DNA from: Lactarius indigo | Lineage: Eukaryota; Basidiomycota; Agaricomycetes; Russulales; Russulaceae | Direction: 5' to 3' | Length of the DNA: 64,000 nucleotides | NCBI GenBank assembly: GCA_025766275.1 | Contig: JAFKAC010000006.1 | Coordinates: forward strand, 558,001-622,000 | Shown here: piece after piece, positions 32,773 to 44,209 of the stretch | Layout of the letters: each line of letters begins with the position of its first letter | How positions within the stretch are numbered: the first letter of the stretch is position 1 | Position numbers and translations under genes: made by a program | The notes under the pieces: generated by a model | Told to the model about the DNA's origin: nothing | The model's database searches: none | What the model saw: only the letters and a program-made list of their open reading frames with translations

Positions 32773-33493
32773 TGTTACGGACTGGACTTGTTTTCAACTT
32801 TACCTTAATTTCTTACTTACACTCGCGTTCGCGGGAAAGTCTTTCCTTTCTTGGTTTTCCCTTTTTCGGACTTGCTGCGCACTAGGAGCCTTAAGATTCT
32901 CTCCTAGTGCAAAGTGAGACAATGAGACACTCATTGTCCTTATTAGTCTTTATTACTACTATACTTGGGCTAAATGCACCCTTTTATGGCAGGTGTCTCA
33001 TTTCTATTTTTAACTTTGAGACATGTCTCACTTGCCTTTTATATCCTTGCTTCTTCTCACACTTACTGCGGATAGCTGTGCACACTTTCTTCTTTTTCCC
33101 GTGCCTGCTGCGGATTGCTGTACTTTCTTCTCACACTTGCTGCGGATTGCTGTGTTACTTCTCACGCTTACTGCGGATTGCGCCATTTGTTTGTTCCGCA
33201 CAAACAAACCTTTTTCTATATAAGTCGTGGCCCTAGGTAGCTTGTATCCTTAGACTCGACTTCTTTACCATCACAGTATACATTGTTTTCCCATTCCCTT
33301 GGGGTAACTCTCTGCTGAGCCGTCGAACCTCTTGAACCCCCTTGAACTCCTCTCACATCTTGAGTATTGTGTCATACTCTGAGATCCTTGTTAACCACTT
33401 AAACCTTGCCATTATCGGCTGAACCCTCGCTCATTGACATAGAAAGACCAGACTTGCTCACGCCGAGCTGAACGTTCCTACTGTAACGTTACA
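32773..33493 (+). repeat. Gyp-A solo LTR inside Copia pol
   Basis: 721 bp, full length, perfect ATCCT duplication. Left by LTR-LTR recombination of a third Gyp-A copy. Confidence 0.95.
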
Positions 33494-33498
33494 ATCCT

Positions 33499-36257
33499 CC
33501 AACAAGAGGACAACTCGTCAATTTGAGATCGTGCACAGTGACCTCGCCGGTCCTATGCAGACTCAGTCCCTGCAAGGCTCGACCTACACAGCCACCTTCA
33601 TAGACGACCACACTAAGTTCACTGTGGTCCACTTCCTTAAGTCGAAGGATCAGTTTGCTAAATCGCTGCAGATGTATTTGGCCTGGGGTGAAACCCAGTC
33701 CGGCCATAAACTGCGTGCCCTGCACTCTGACCGTGGTGGCGAGTACATGTCGAGTGTCACGCAGGACATTCTTAAGCAGAAAGGAATAGAGCATCACCTT
33801 ACGATGCTGGGTTCACCACAGTCCAATGGGAAAGCCGAGCGGTTTAACCGCACCATTATGGATAAGGCAATGTCCATGCTTCACACAGCTGGCATGTCTA
33901 AAGGCTTCTGGGAGCATGCAGTGTGCGCAGCTGTGCACATCTATAATCGCTCTCCAGTCCGTGGGCTTAAATGGCGCACTCCCTATGAGCTCTGGCACTC
34001 TGGCAAAGTGCCCGATGTCTCACATCTTCGTGTCTTCGGATGCAAGGGGTACATGCACGTACCCGCTGATAAGCATCACAAATTAGATGCGAAGGCCATT
34101 GAGGTCATGCTTATCGGGTTTGAGCCCGAATCTAAGGGCTATAAGCTCTGGGACCACTCAACCCGCTCCATTCGAGTGTCCAGGGATGTGACATTCGACG
34201 AGAGTAGCTTCCCGTCCCTCCAGGGTGTTGAGACACACCCCACACCTTCCCCACCAGTCGTGCCTAGCACAACAGTGACTGCCGTGCCTCACCCGCCGGC
34301 GTTACCACCAATGCGAGCACCCTCCCCTGCACACTCCAGTAGTAGTGAGGAGGAGGATGTTGAAAAGCTCCTAGACCCCCCACAAGTCCAACCATGCCCT
34401 ACCACTCCACCACCTGCTCTGCCACCTCTGCCCACCACACCTAAGTGTGAGCAAGCCACTCCAACTTCTCCCCCGCCGCGTCCTAGTGCAACGCACATTA
34501 TGCGCCATGTCCCTCCACCCTCACCAGAAATGCCTGGGGGATTTGAGGATCGTGCACAGCGTAGTCAGCTGTTGTGCGAGATGGACAATGCACCAAGACG
34601 CACTGCTCGTGTCCCTGTGCCAAATCCGCGTTACTTCAATGCGGACAATGCGGCATGGCGCGGCAGGCATCTGGGGTATGCGGAGTTACTGGCTGCTGCC
34701 TTTGTGGGCCGAGACCCTGCAACCTATGCAGAGGCCATGCGGTCTGCAGCTGCAGATGAGTGGACTAAGGCGTGTCAGTATGAAATGGACGCCCTAGCTA
34801 AGAATGGGACTTGGGAGTTAGTGGATCTCCCACCTAATCGGAAGGCAGTAAAATCCAAATGGGTCTTTAAGCTCAAAGCAGATGGCTGCTACAGAGCTCA
34901 CTTGGTGGCTAAGGGATTCACGCAGATCCCTGGCATAGATTTTGATGAAACCTTCTCTCCCGTTGCACGATTTGAGTCGCTATGTTTACTTCTGGCGTTG
35001 GCTGCACTGGAGGACTGGCACATCCATCAGATGGATGTTAAGTCTGCTTTTCTCAATGGCATGCTTGACGAAGAGATTTACATGGAGCAGCCACAAGGTT
35101 TCACTGTCACTGGCTCTGAAACGAAGGTGTGTTGCCTGGTTAAGGCGATCTATGGTCTCAAACAGGCCTCCCGCGCATGGAACTTGCAATTCCATGGAGT
35201 GCTCACTGCACTCGGCTTTAAGCGGACATTTGCTGATGCTGGCATATATGTGATGCCTCAATGGGAGGGGTATGATCCACTCTTCGTTATTGTCTACGTT
35301 GACGACATCACTATACTGGGTCCCTCGCTGAGTGGTATCAAGCGTTTGAAGTCGGACTTGTCTGAATGCTATGAGATGACAGATCTCGGGGAGATAGAAT
35401 CTTATCTTGGTATGCGCATTGTGCGCGACCGCTCCCTCAGACGCATCGAAATAGATCAGTCTGGCTACATCAAGGATGTCCTTGAATGCTTTGGCATGTC
35501 TGATGCCACACCACACAACACACCCTTGCCCGCTGGTGCTGACGAGCACCTGGTTAAATATACGTCGCAGGCAACTGCCTCAGATATCTCTCACTACCAA
35601 TCTCTTATTGGGAGTCTGCTTTATGTGCAGATTGGCACTAGGCCAGATATCTCCTTCGCTGTGTCACGTTTGGCGCAGTACGCAGCGAATCCTTCACCAC
35701 AGCATCTGCGACTTGCGCAGTATGTCCTGTCCTACCTAGTGGGAACTATGGATATGCGTATCATCTACGATGGCGCCAATGGCGATGGCCTTCATGGCTA
35801 CACTGATTCCAGTCTGGCTGATCAGACTGATGATCGCCACTCCACCTCTGGTTATGTGTTCTTACTAGCTAACGGTGCAATTAGCTGGTCTTCGCGCAAG
35901 CAAAAGACTGTTGCCCAAAACACAACGGAAGCAGAATACATGGCCATGACCAACGCGGCTAACCAGGCTGCGTGGTATCAGAGCTTCCTCATGGAACTCG
36001 GGTACGAGGTCAACGACCCCATCCCACTTCATGGTGACAATAAGGGTGCCATTGACTTGGCCTTGAACCCTGTCACTGGGAGACGGTCTAAGCACATTGC
36101 CATACGGCATCATGTCATTCGGGAGTACATCGAAAAGGGGACCATCACCCTCATTAGAACTCCTACTGTAGATATGGTTGCGGATGGCTTTACAAAGTCA
36201 CTACCGCATGTCCTGCTGCAGAAGCACAATGATGACATGGGACTTGTGTGTACTTAG
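33499..36257 (+). pseudogene. gag-pol: Copia gag-pol, part 3: integrase core, RT and RNase H
   Basis: Integrase D-D-E: VHSDLAGPM, HSDRGGEYMS, SPQSNGKAERFNR, all present. A Pro-rich linker (about 34230-34560) follows, then RT (WVFKLKADGCYRAHLVAKGF, QMDVKSAFLNG, and the YVDDIT active site) and RNase H (YTDSSLADQTDDRHSTSGY, SRKQKTVAQNTTEAEYMA), ending TAG 36255-36257. With parts 1 and 2 the lengths are 976 + 588 + 2759 = 4323 nt, exactly 1441 codons with no stop, so all catalytic parts were intact when the insertions occurred. Confidence 0.92.
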
Positions 36258-36276
36258 ATTGTAGATCACGGGGAGA

Positions 36277-36893
36277 TGTTGATAAGTGACCCTTGCGCAC
36301 TTAGCGGCTCATACGGACCTGGACTTGCAGCATGGACTGCTTTAGATTAGATATATAGGATCTGTAGATTAGATACTGTTTTGATCTGTACAATCTATTA
36401 CTTATCATTGCATCACCTATGACATCATGTACTATGACATCATGTGGACTACTCTGGACTTGTCATTGTACTATGTCTTTGTTCTTCCTTTAGATATATC
36501 TTTATTGTGATGTCATTATGATATCATCTTAGTCTGGACCCTTCTTGTTCTATATGCCTTGTTCTCCATATGCACACTCCTTTGTCCTGTTGTAGAACAA
36601 TGCGCTCCTTGTATTCTGTGACCTGTGGTTACTTCCCTTGTACTAGTGTCACGCCTCTGTACAGTATAAGTAGACTGCTTGTACGCCCTGGTCCACATCA
36701 GTTCTCTCACTGCTGTGTGCCAGGTATGTCTTCTCCTCTGTAATACCATGATCAGTTCTCTCACTGCTGTGTGCCAGACACTTCTGCTTTACTTTGCAAG
36801 ATCTCCTGTTGCTGCTTTCCAGCCACCCAGCTTATCTCACCACAGAACACTTTGTCCCTCTGTGAGTATGCTATCTATGTGTGCTGTTCATCA
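36277..36893 (+). repeat. Copia 3' LTR
   Basis: 617 bp, matches 21731-22346 with few differences; preceded by a short purine tract ending GGGGAGA (36270-36276) and followed by CTTTG. Confidence 0.95.
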
Positions 36894-36898
36894 CTTTG

Positions 36899-37087
36899 CT
36901 CACTTCTTTGTCTATTTCCTCACTAACTTCTTCTCCTGTCATATATTCATGTAGCTGTCTGTTGATTGGACCCCAGTCTGCCTAGGAGTTTTGTTCTCTG
37001 GCATCGATATCACACTGATAGTTCCTCCCAGCCAGTCTAACAACATCCCAGTGGTGGTCTATGGGGTTCCACATAATTTCTACCTAG
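36899..37087 (-). pseudogene. Upstream part of the unrecognised minus-strand gene remnant
   Basis: Frame on the minus strand: MWNPIDHHWDVVRLAGRNYQ, then a TAG at about 36986, then DWGPINRQLHEYMTGEEVSE. It joins in phase to 21730 once the Copia element and one CTTTG are removed. The right side is cut by a Copia solo LTR at 37093. Confidence 0.45.
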
Positions 37088-37092
37088 CACAG

Positions 37093-37636
37093 TGTTGATA
37101 AGTGACCTGTGTGCACTTAGCAGCTCTAATGGACTTGCAGATATGGACTGCTATAGATTAGATATATTGGACTTCTGTAGATTAGATTTGATCTGTATAA
37201 TCTAGGACTATGATGACATCACTGTACAATGACATCATATGGACTACTCCAGACTCTTCATTGTACTTCATCCTTTGTTCTCTTTCTAGCATTATCTTTA
37301 TTGTGATGTCACTATGATATCATACTTGTCTAGACTTTCTTTTGTTCCATACACCTTGTTCTCCTTATACACACTCCTTTGTCCTGTTGTAGAACAATGC
37401 ATCTCTTATATTCTGTGACCTTATGTTACATCTGTTGTACTAGTGTCACTCCCCTGTATAGTATAAGTAGTAGTGCTTGTATGCTCCTAGTTCATATCAG
37501 TTCTCTCACTGTTGTGTGCCAGACTCTTTGCTTCACTGCAATTCCCCTATACACCTCTGCTTCCAGCCCACCAACATATCTCACCACAGTCTCCTCTTGT
37601 CACTGTGAGTATGTTACTTATGTGTGCTATTCATCA
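37093..37636 (+). repeat. Copia-family solo LTR
   Basis: TGTTGATAAG...CTATTCATCA with perfect CACAG duplication (37088-37092, 37637-37641). It is more diverged than the element LTRs, so older. Confidence 0.9.
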
Positions 37637-37641
37637 CACAG

Positions 37642-37938
37642 GTGATCAAAAAATTGAACTCAATGGGATGGAATTGTGTGGGTCTGTTGAACTCTACAAA
37701 GTAGCTGGCTTCCTCTCCTCATTTCCTCCAATGGGCTGCTCCTAAAAATTGAGTGGGGACATTGTAATTGCCCCTTTATTCCAGATGGTATGGACAGAAA
37801 CTCATCCACTGATCTTATATAGTGATTGCCACCACAGTAGGATCTTGGTCTTAATGTAATGCTGTCACAACATTAGCTTGACTTGAGTGCAAGAAGGAGG
37901 CAATCATAGACTTAGTAGAAGTGATGCTTGAAGGCACA
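37642..37938. other. Short unassigned stretch between two LTRs
   Basis: No recognised gene. It may be the continuation of the minus-strand remnant at 36899, but stops occur in all frames. It ends with GCACA, the left target duplication of Gyp-B. Confidence 0.4.
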
Positions 37939-38377
37939 TGTCGTGATCCCACAACAGTCTAGAACCTTCTACCATATTCTTTCCTCTTCTCTATCCTTCC
38001 TGAATACTCCAATGACTTGTAGTCCAATGACTGATACATGTTTCACATCCTTCTCTGTCATGACCAGTATGTTCTCCGTGTTTCCATTCCCTTAGTCATA
38101 CATATACTAGGGATCTATATAAACCATAGATGAAAACCCAGTATTACTTAGACTTGTCTTTCTCTCTTATCAGCGAATATCATTGTCCTTACTATCCTGA
38201 GTGCCCCTCTCTACTCTCATCACCTATACTAAGGCTTCCCTTGAGTGGGGGTCATTTCCGAAGCCTGGGCTCTGTGCTATAACAGGAGCCACACTCAGCC
38301 ACTGAGTTTCTGAACTCAGCAGACACTCTGTATTAGTCAGTGCATGTTGTGCACTAAGGCTCTGCTGAGCCTTGACA
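37939..38377 (+). repeat. Gyp-B 5' LTR
   Basis: TGTCGTGATCCC...GCCTTGACA. TATATAA at 38116-38122 and predicted RNA start AGACTTGTCTT at 38150-38160, 34 bases later. Confidence 0.92.
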
Positions 38378-38378
38378 T

Positions 38379-38389
38379 AAGACAAGTCT
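38379..38389 (+). other. Gyp-B self-priming site
   Basis: AAGACAAGTCT, one base after the LTR, is the exact complement of AGACTTGTCTT at 38150-38160. Both sequences differ from Gyp-A at the same positions, so the pairing is kept by compensatory change. Confidence 0.8.
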
Positions 38390-38485
38390 ACTACCTACTT
38401 ACAATACAGTTGCTCCCTGAACCCTTGACACCTAGAAACCATCCCCTGGAATAGGGGACAGTCGCCATTCCCTCCAGCAACAGAT

Positions 38486-40052
38486 ATGGAATCCTCACCT
38501 CAGATTCCGAGCCAGAAAACCCACTGGCCCCTGAGAACCCCAAATCCCTGAACCCCTGGTACCCTTTCCCTGTATCCCCCAGCACACCAGCACAAACAAC
38601 CTATCAGAAGAAGTGCACGGCAGCACAGTCTGGACTACTACTCGAGACTTCAGACCAGGATATTACTACAAACCCAAAGGATCAGAAACAGCATATCTTC
38701 TTGTATTCTCAGGACTTAGGTGGCATGCAAGAGGATTTGTGAACAGCAGATTACATGCAGCAAACCCAATACCTAGTGACATAGGATTACCTGACCACAA
38801 CCAACTGATAACCATCTACCAGGAAGGATGATTACTTGATCAGCAGACCAATACAACAAAACCAGAAGCAACCATCCCCTTTTCCCTGACCATCCCACCA
38901 AGACCAGTCACCCCCAAAACAACACAGCCAACCCCCATGTCAGCCTCAGTGACAACAGAAGGACCTGCCTCGAGTGGAACCCCAAACCCACCAAACAGCA
39001 GGAAACTCCAAGGAGTTCCACCAAACATATTCACTGGCGATCGCTCAAAGAGCAACACATTCCTATGTGAGTTCAAATGATTCAAGATCCTGAATAGGAG
39101 TGTTGACGCGATGTCGAACCCCTTCAACCAAGTCATCCACACACTGTCATACATGTGCGGCCTGAACATTGACGCATGGGTCGACATGCAAGAAACTGAA
39201 CTAGAGAATAAGGTCAGCAGCAGCACCAACCCAGTTGCCAAAACAGATGAACGGCTGTGGAATGAGTTTGAAACAGCATTCAAAAATGCCTGGAAGGACT
39301 CCGCACGGTCGCAAAATGCATACAACCAGTTGATGAAACTAGAGATGAGGGGAGGTGACATCGACACATATATTGCAACGTTTGAACAACTCACCGCTGC
39401 TGCCGAATGGGAACCCAACACAAAGGGGACCATAGCCCATTTCAAAGCAGGCTTACAACCAAACATCCATCGCCGAATCTTGCTATGAGACAAATGGCTG
39501 ACAACCATGGTGGAATGAAAGGAACAAGCACAAGTAGAAGTTCTCCGCAACCGCGAAATCTTCAATGTGGGACTTGGCTTCCACAACAATAATAACAATC
39601 CTAGAAACAGCGGGAGAAGTCAGCAATACCAAATGACCACAAACACCCCATGTACCATGCCACGCAACAACGACATCATCCCAATGGACGTCGATGCTGC
39701 AACAACAAGTCAAACTCAGAACCGACCACTTACCAAACTAACTAATAAAGAACAAAAAAAGCTATCAGCCAAGGGATGATGCTTCTGTTTCCACCAACAA
39801 GGCCACATGTCACGAAACTGCCCACTTAGAAACACGCAAGGGAACACACCACAACAAAGCATGTCAGCCCAAGTCACCAAAGCCACCCCAATGAAAGAAG
39901 GAACCACTGAATCAGGTGACTCAGCCACAAAGCCTGCACCACCAAACCCACTTACCAAGGAACAACAACTTCACATGATCCTTAACACAATGACTAACAA
40001 AGAACGTGGAGCATGGCTGGACCAACAGTACATGGGCGATGAGGATTTTTGA
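38486..40052 (+). pseudogene. gag: Gag of Gyp-B, broken
   Basis: Recognisable parts in the gag frame: pre-gag domain (RPGYYYKPKGSETAYLLVFS, 38640 on), stop at 38829, capsid domain (SNPFNQVIHTLSYMCGLNID to GGDIDTYIATFEQL, 39111-39488), knuckle CFCFHQQGHMSRNC near 39780 directly after a TGA where Arg is expected, and a C-terminal tail ending at the frameshift site. Several stops are TGA, consistent with CGA decay. The ATG at 38486 is out of frame with the capsid, so the original start is unclear. Confidence 0.75.
40043..40049 (+). promoter_or_regulatory. Predicted -1 frameshift site of Gyp-B
   Basis: Gag codons GAG GAT TTT TGA; G GAT TTT in the zero frame. The protease frame starts in -1 at 40049. 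Confidence 0.7.
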
Positions 40053-43000
40053 AATGCCAAACCCTAATGGTTGAGGGCAAGGCAAACATTAGCACCATGT
40101 ACAGTATGAAACAAGACTCAATGACAGTACCTGTGAAGCTGTACATGTGGCACCAAATGACTGAAGTCGAAACGTTACTAGATTGTGGTGTGATAGAAAA
40201 TTTCATCGATGAACGCACAACAGAAGGACTAAAGATTGGCATGCTACCCCTGAAACACCCCAGAGAAGTCCAAAACATAGACGGAACAACCAATCGAGCA
40301 GGAACAATTACCCGCTACTGCAACCTATACGTCAGCAAGGGCACAATGACAAAAAAATTAACCTTTTTTGTCGCTAACCTGGGAAGGGACCAGCTCATCC
40401 TAGGGTATCCATGGTTTAGAACATTCAGCCCAGAGATCAATTGGGCGACAAACACACTAAAAGGAGAAGACATCAAAATTGAAACCGTGGGATATAGGAA
40501 GAGAAACACATCCCTACCAATAAAACATTGAGCAACAACACAAGTTGGGGCAGCAGGAATGGTTAGAAGGAAAGTCATTCGGTGGAGCGATGAAGAACAG
40601 ACAAAGATGATAGCTAACAACATAGCACAACAATGGGCCGAACGCACAGCCACCAACAAACCAAACCAAACCCCGGGGATTCCCAAAGAGTACAAATGAC
40701 ATGAAATTGTCTTTTCCAAAGAAGCAGCCCAATGCTTTCCACCAGCCCAAAATGAGGATCACGTAATCACACTAAAACCGGATGCCCCCTCCAGCCTCAA
40801 TTGCAAGATATATCCTCTAATGCCAGCAGAAATCACTGCCATGAAGGAGTTCCTAAAAGAACACCTAGAAAAAGGATATATAGTAGAATCCAACTCACCC
40901 TACACCTCCTCATTTTTCTTTAGGAAGAAGAAAGATAGGAAACTCCACCCCATTATGGACTATCACCCACTCAATTCCCACACTGTGTGGGACACATATC
41001 CACTTCCATTCACTAACACCATCCTGGAACAACTACAGGGGAAGAAAATCTTCAGCAAGTTTGATATCCACTGGGGATACAACAACATCTGCATCAGAGA
41101 AGAAGACCAGTGGAAGGCAGCATTTAAAACACCCTTTGGACTCTTCCAACCATGTGTCATGTTCTTTGGACTCACAAATTCCCCTGCCACATTTGCCTGC
41201 ATAATGAACTGCATGTTCCGGAAACTCATAAACAAATACCCCATGGAACTCTTCATCTACATGGACGACATTCTCATTGCAACAGATGACAATCCCACAC
41301 GCCACAGACAAATCATCCACGAAGTCCTAGACCTATTAGAAGAAGAGTCCTATTTTCTAAAGCCATCTAAATGTGAATTTGAATAAGCAGAAATCACATA
41401 TTTGGAAGTAGTTGTCAATAGCAACCACATCAAGATTGACCCAATTAAGATCGACGGACTCAGAGACTGGCCACATGACCTCAACAACCTCAAGAAAGTC
41501 TGCAGCGTCCTAGGCATCCTGAGATGCCAAAGACCCTTCATCCCTAATTTTGCTAACATTGCACAACCCCTCAACCACCTCTTAAAGAAAGACACACCAT
41601 TCCAATGGACCCCAGAATGCCATGATGCACTGAACACACTAATTGCAGCAGTCACAGCAGACCCCAAATTACGCCAACCAGACCTCACCAGACTGTTCCA
41701 AGTTGAAGTGGATGCATCTGCTTTCACCACAGGCACCATCCTGTCACAAACCAATGACAGAGGGAAACCACATGCCATTGGCTTCTCCTCAAAAACTTTC
41801 AATGATGCCAAACGAAATTATGACATCCATGATTGCGAACTACTGGCAGTAATTAGGGGCCTCAACTCCTAGCAACACCTGCTTGCAGGATCCCCTTTTC
41901 CCATCACGCTCATCACCGACCACAAGAATCTACAATACTACAGAAACCCACAGTGCATAAATCACTGTGTTGCCTGCTACCTTCCCAAACTGGCCAACTA
42001 CAACTTTACCCTTGTCCATCAGCCAGGATCCACCAATCGGGCTGATGCCCTCTCATGCCGACCTGACCATAATTGTTATGATCCAACGCTTCAGACATCA
42101 GTTACAGTGTGTTTCTCATCTTGTTCTTTCCCCTTCTGTCCCATGCTTTGTTACCCAAAGGAGCTACTACTGTTAGTGGTGTTGTTTGTCTTGATCCAAA
42201 TATCTCTTTACTCCATCTAGTCTCTTTGTTTCTGTGTGGGTCTGTGTTCATGTTGTTTGGAACCTCGCCCTATATAAGCCTGTACTATAGACTATAGGAA
42301 GCCAGACTTGGCTTCATTTGCAATCTAGCAACCTTGCCTTCGTACTTTGGTGTGACTTCACTCTATTCCCCTCTTCTTGTGCACCCCCTACCTCAGTCCT
42401 TAACTAGGACACTTCAAAGTCTTTGCAGTTGAACTATATCAACACGTCACACCTGTTATACTCTGTGCACTAGCAAGATCGAGTGTAGAGAAGTGTCAGA
42501 CACTTCGGATGAGGAGTCCTACATACAGAGTAGTGTTTCACCTTGTGTTACACTTTTGCCACTTGTATTTCATAGCAATAAGACAACAGACATCTTTGCT
42601 TGATACTTGTGTGATTCAGAGCCTCTAGAACCCACGCCCCTGCTAGGGCATAACAATAATGATGGCAACAATGACAATGTCACAGTCCTGCCCCCTCACC
42701 TTTTCCTAAATGCGGCAACACTCTCCTCCTTAGATGACCATGCACACGCACACCAATTGAAATGACCAGAACTCCTCGCCAAGTGGGCACTCACCCACCA
42801 CCTCACTAAAAAAGATAACCTCTTTTGGTGGGGCGACCAACTGGTAGTCGTGGACAACATCCCCCTGAGAAGGGGGGTGATCTCCCTGTACCATGACTTA
42901 ATGACAGCGGGACACCCAGGCATTTCAAAAACACTTGAGTCAATATCACAGGACTACTGGTGGCTGGGAATGAAAGAAACAGTCACACAATATGTGAAAG

Positions 43001-44209
43001 GATGCGCAAGCTGCCAGTCACGGAAAAACAACCCAACAAACCCAAAACCCCCACTCTACCCTATCACCACAAACCCCCACGCAAACCCATTTGAAACAAT
43101 TGCACTGGACTTCATAACCAAACTACCCACATCAGACAACTATGATACCATACTTACCATTACTGACCATGACTGCTCAAAAGCCTCTATTTTCATACCA
43201 TGCAAAGAAACCACAGATGCCGAACACACCACCTTACTATATGCTACTTACATACTCCCTCACTATGGTCTACCCTGACGCATCATATCGGACAGAGACC
43301 CTCGCTTCACAGCCTCCTTCACAAAGGAACTATGCTGACTCCTGAACATCAAACAAAACATCAGCACTGCCTACCACCCACAAACAGACAGCCAATCTAA
43401 ACGAACAAACCAATGGCTGGAACAATACCTATGCATCTTTGTCAATTACCAACAGGACAACTGGGTGTCCTGGTTACCATTAGCACAATACACTCACAAT
43501 TCCTGGCCCAGCTCCACAACCAGGAAAACCCCATTTGAACTCTTAATGGGATACACCCCACGAGTCCACCAAGTTACCCGCATGTCAAAAACCCCAGCTG
43601 TCAATGATTGACTCCAACAAATCACTCAGAAATGCCAACAGGCACAAGAAGCAATCACACGTGCACAAGCACTGATGACGAAGAAACCCACATGCTTTAC
43701 CCCATATGAAGTAAGAGATAGAGTGTGGTTAGAAGCAAAGAACCTAACGACAACACACCCATCAGCTAAACTAGCACCCAGATGCTACAGACCATTCCTT
43801 GTAACTGCAGCCATCTCCCACATGTCCTATTCTCAAACTACCACAAACATGGAAGATCCACAACATCTTCCATGCCTCCCTTCTCACCCCATACAAAGAA
43901 ACTACTGAACATGGACCAAATTTCCCAGAACTGTCACCAGACTTAACAAATGGAGAACCAGAATGGGAGGTGGAACAAATCCTTGCCACACGTAAATGCC
44001 ACAATCAGACCCAGTACCTGATCCAATGGAAAGGGTTCTCCGAAGCACATGACAGTTGGGAACCAGCCAATAATGTCCACGCAGATCAACTTGTAGCTGA
44101 ATTTCACCAACAAAACCCCCAACTTATAACAACCACCCCTAAACAAAAAAACCCTCACCATTCACACCACAACCACTACCATGTCTCAATCACCCATTCC
44201 CCTCTCTAA
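40050..44209 (+). pseudogene. pol: Pol of Gyp-B, many stops and one LTR insertion
   Basis: Protease: LLDCGVIENFID (DSGA changed to DCGV). RT: KGYIVESNSPYTSSFFFRKK through YMDDILIA (about 41260). RNase H: FQVEVDASAFTTG, interrupted at 42074. Integrase: GHPGISKTLESI, GCASCQS, ALDFITKL, SDRDPRFTA, but QTDSQSKRTNQ has Lys where the catalytic Glu should be. Chromodomain: TQYLIQWKGFSEAHDSWEPA. Stops include 40529, 40697, 41384, 41870, 43276 and 43336. The last pol codons overlap the ORF3 start by 29 nt. Confidence 0.85.
42074..42655 (+). repeat. Gyp-C solo LTR inside Gyp-B pol
   Basis: TGTTATGATC...GGGCATAACA, 582 bp, perfect ATAAT duplication (42069-42073, 42656-42660). The pol frame is in phase across the site. 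Confidence 0.92.

Larger units (their letters stand above)
21731..36893 (+). mobile_element. Ty1/Copia element with two nested Gyp-A insertions
   Basis: LTRs at 21731-22346 and 36277-36893 are near-identical (616 and 617 bp), flanked by CTTTG at 21726-21730 and 36894-36898. Inside lie Gyp-A copy 2 (24104-32179) and a Gyp-A solo LTR (32773-33493). Without them the internal region is one gag-pol frame in the order gag-PR-IN-RT-RH, diagnostic of Ty1/Copia. Near-identical LTRs and an undamaged frame indicate a young element that was silenced by the later insertions. Confidence 0.95.

Noticed and set aside
34289..34498. Gly/Val-rich minus-strand frame in Copia
   Set aside because: Antisense of the Pro-rich linker between integrase and RT.
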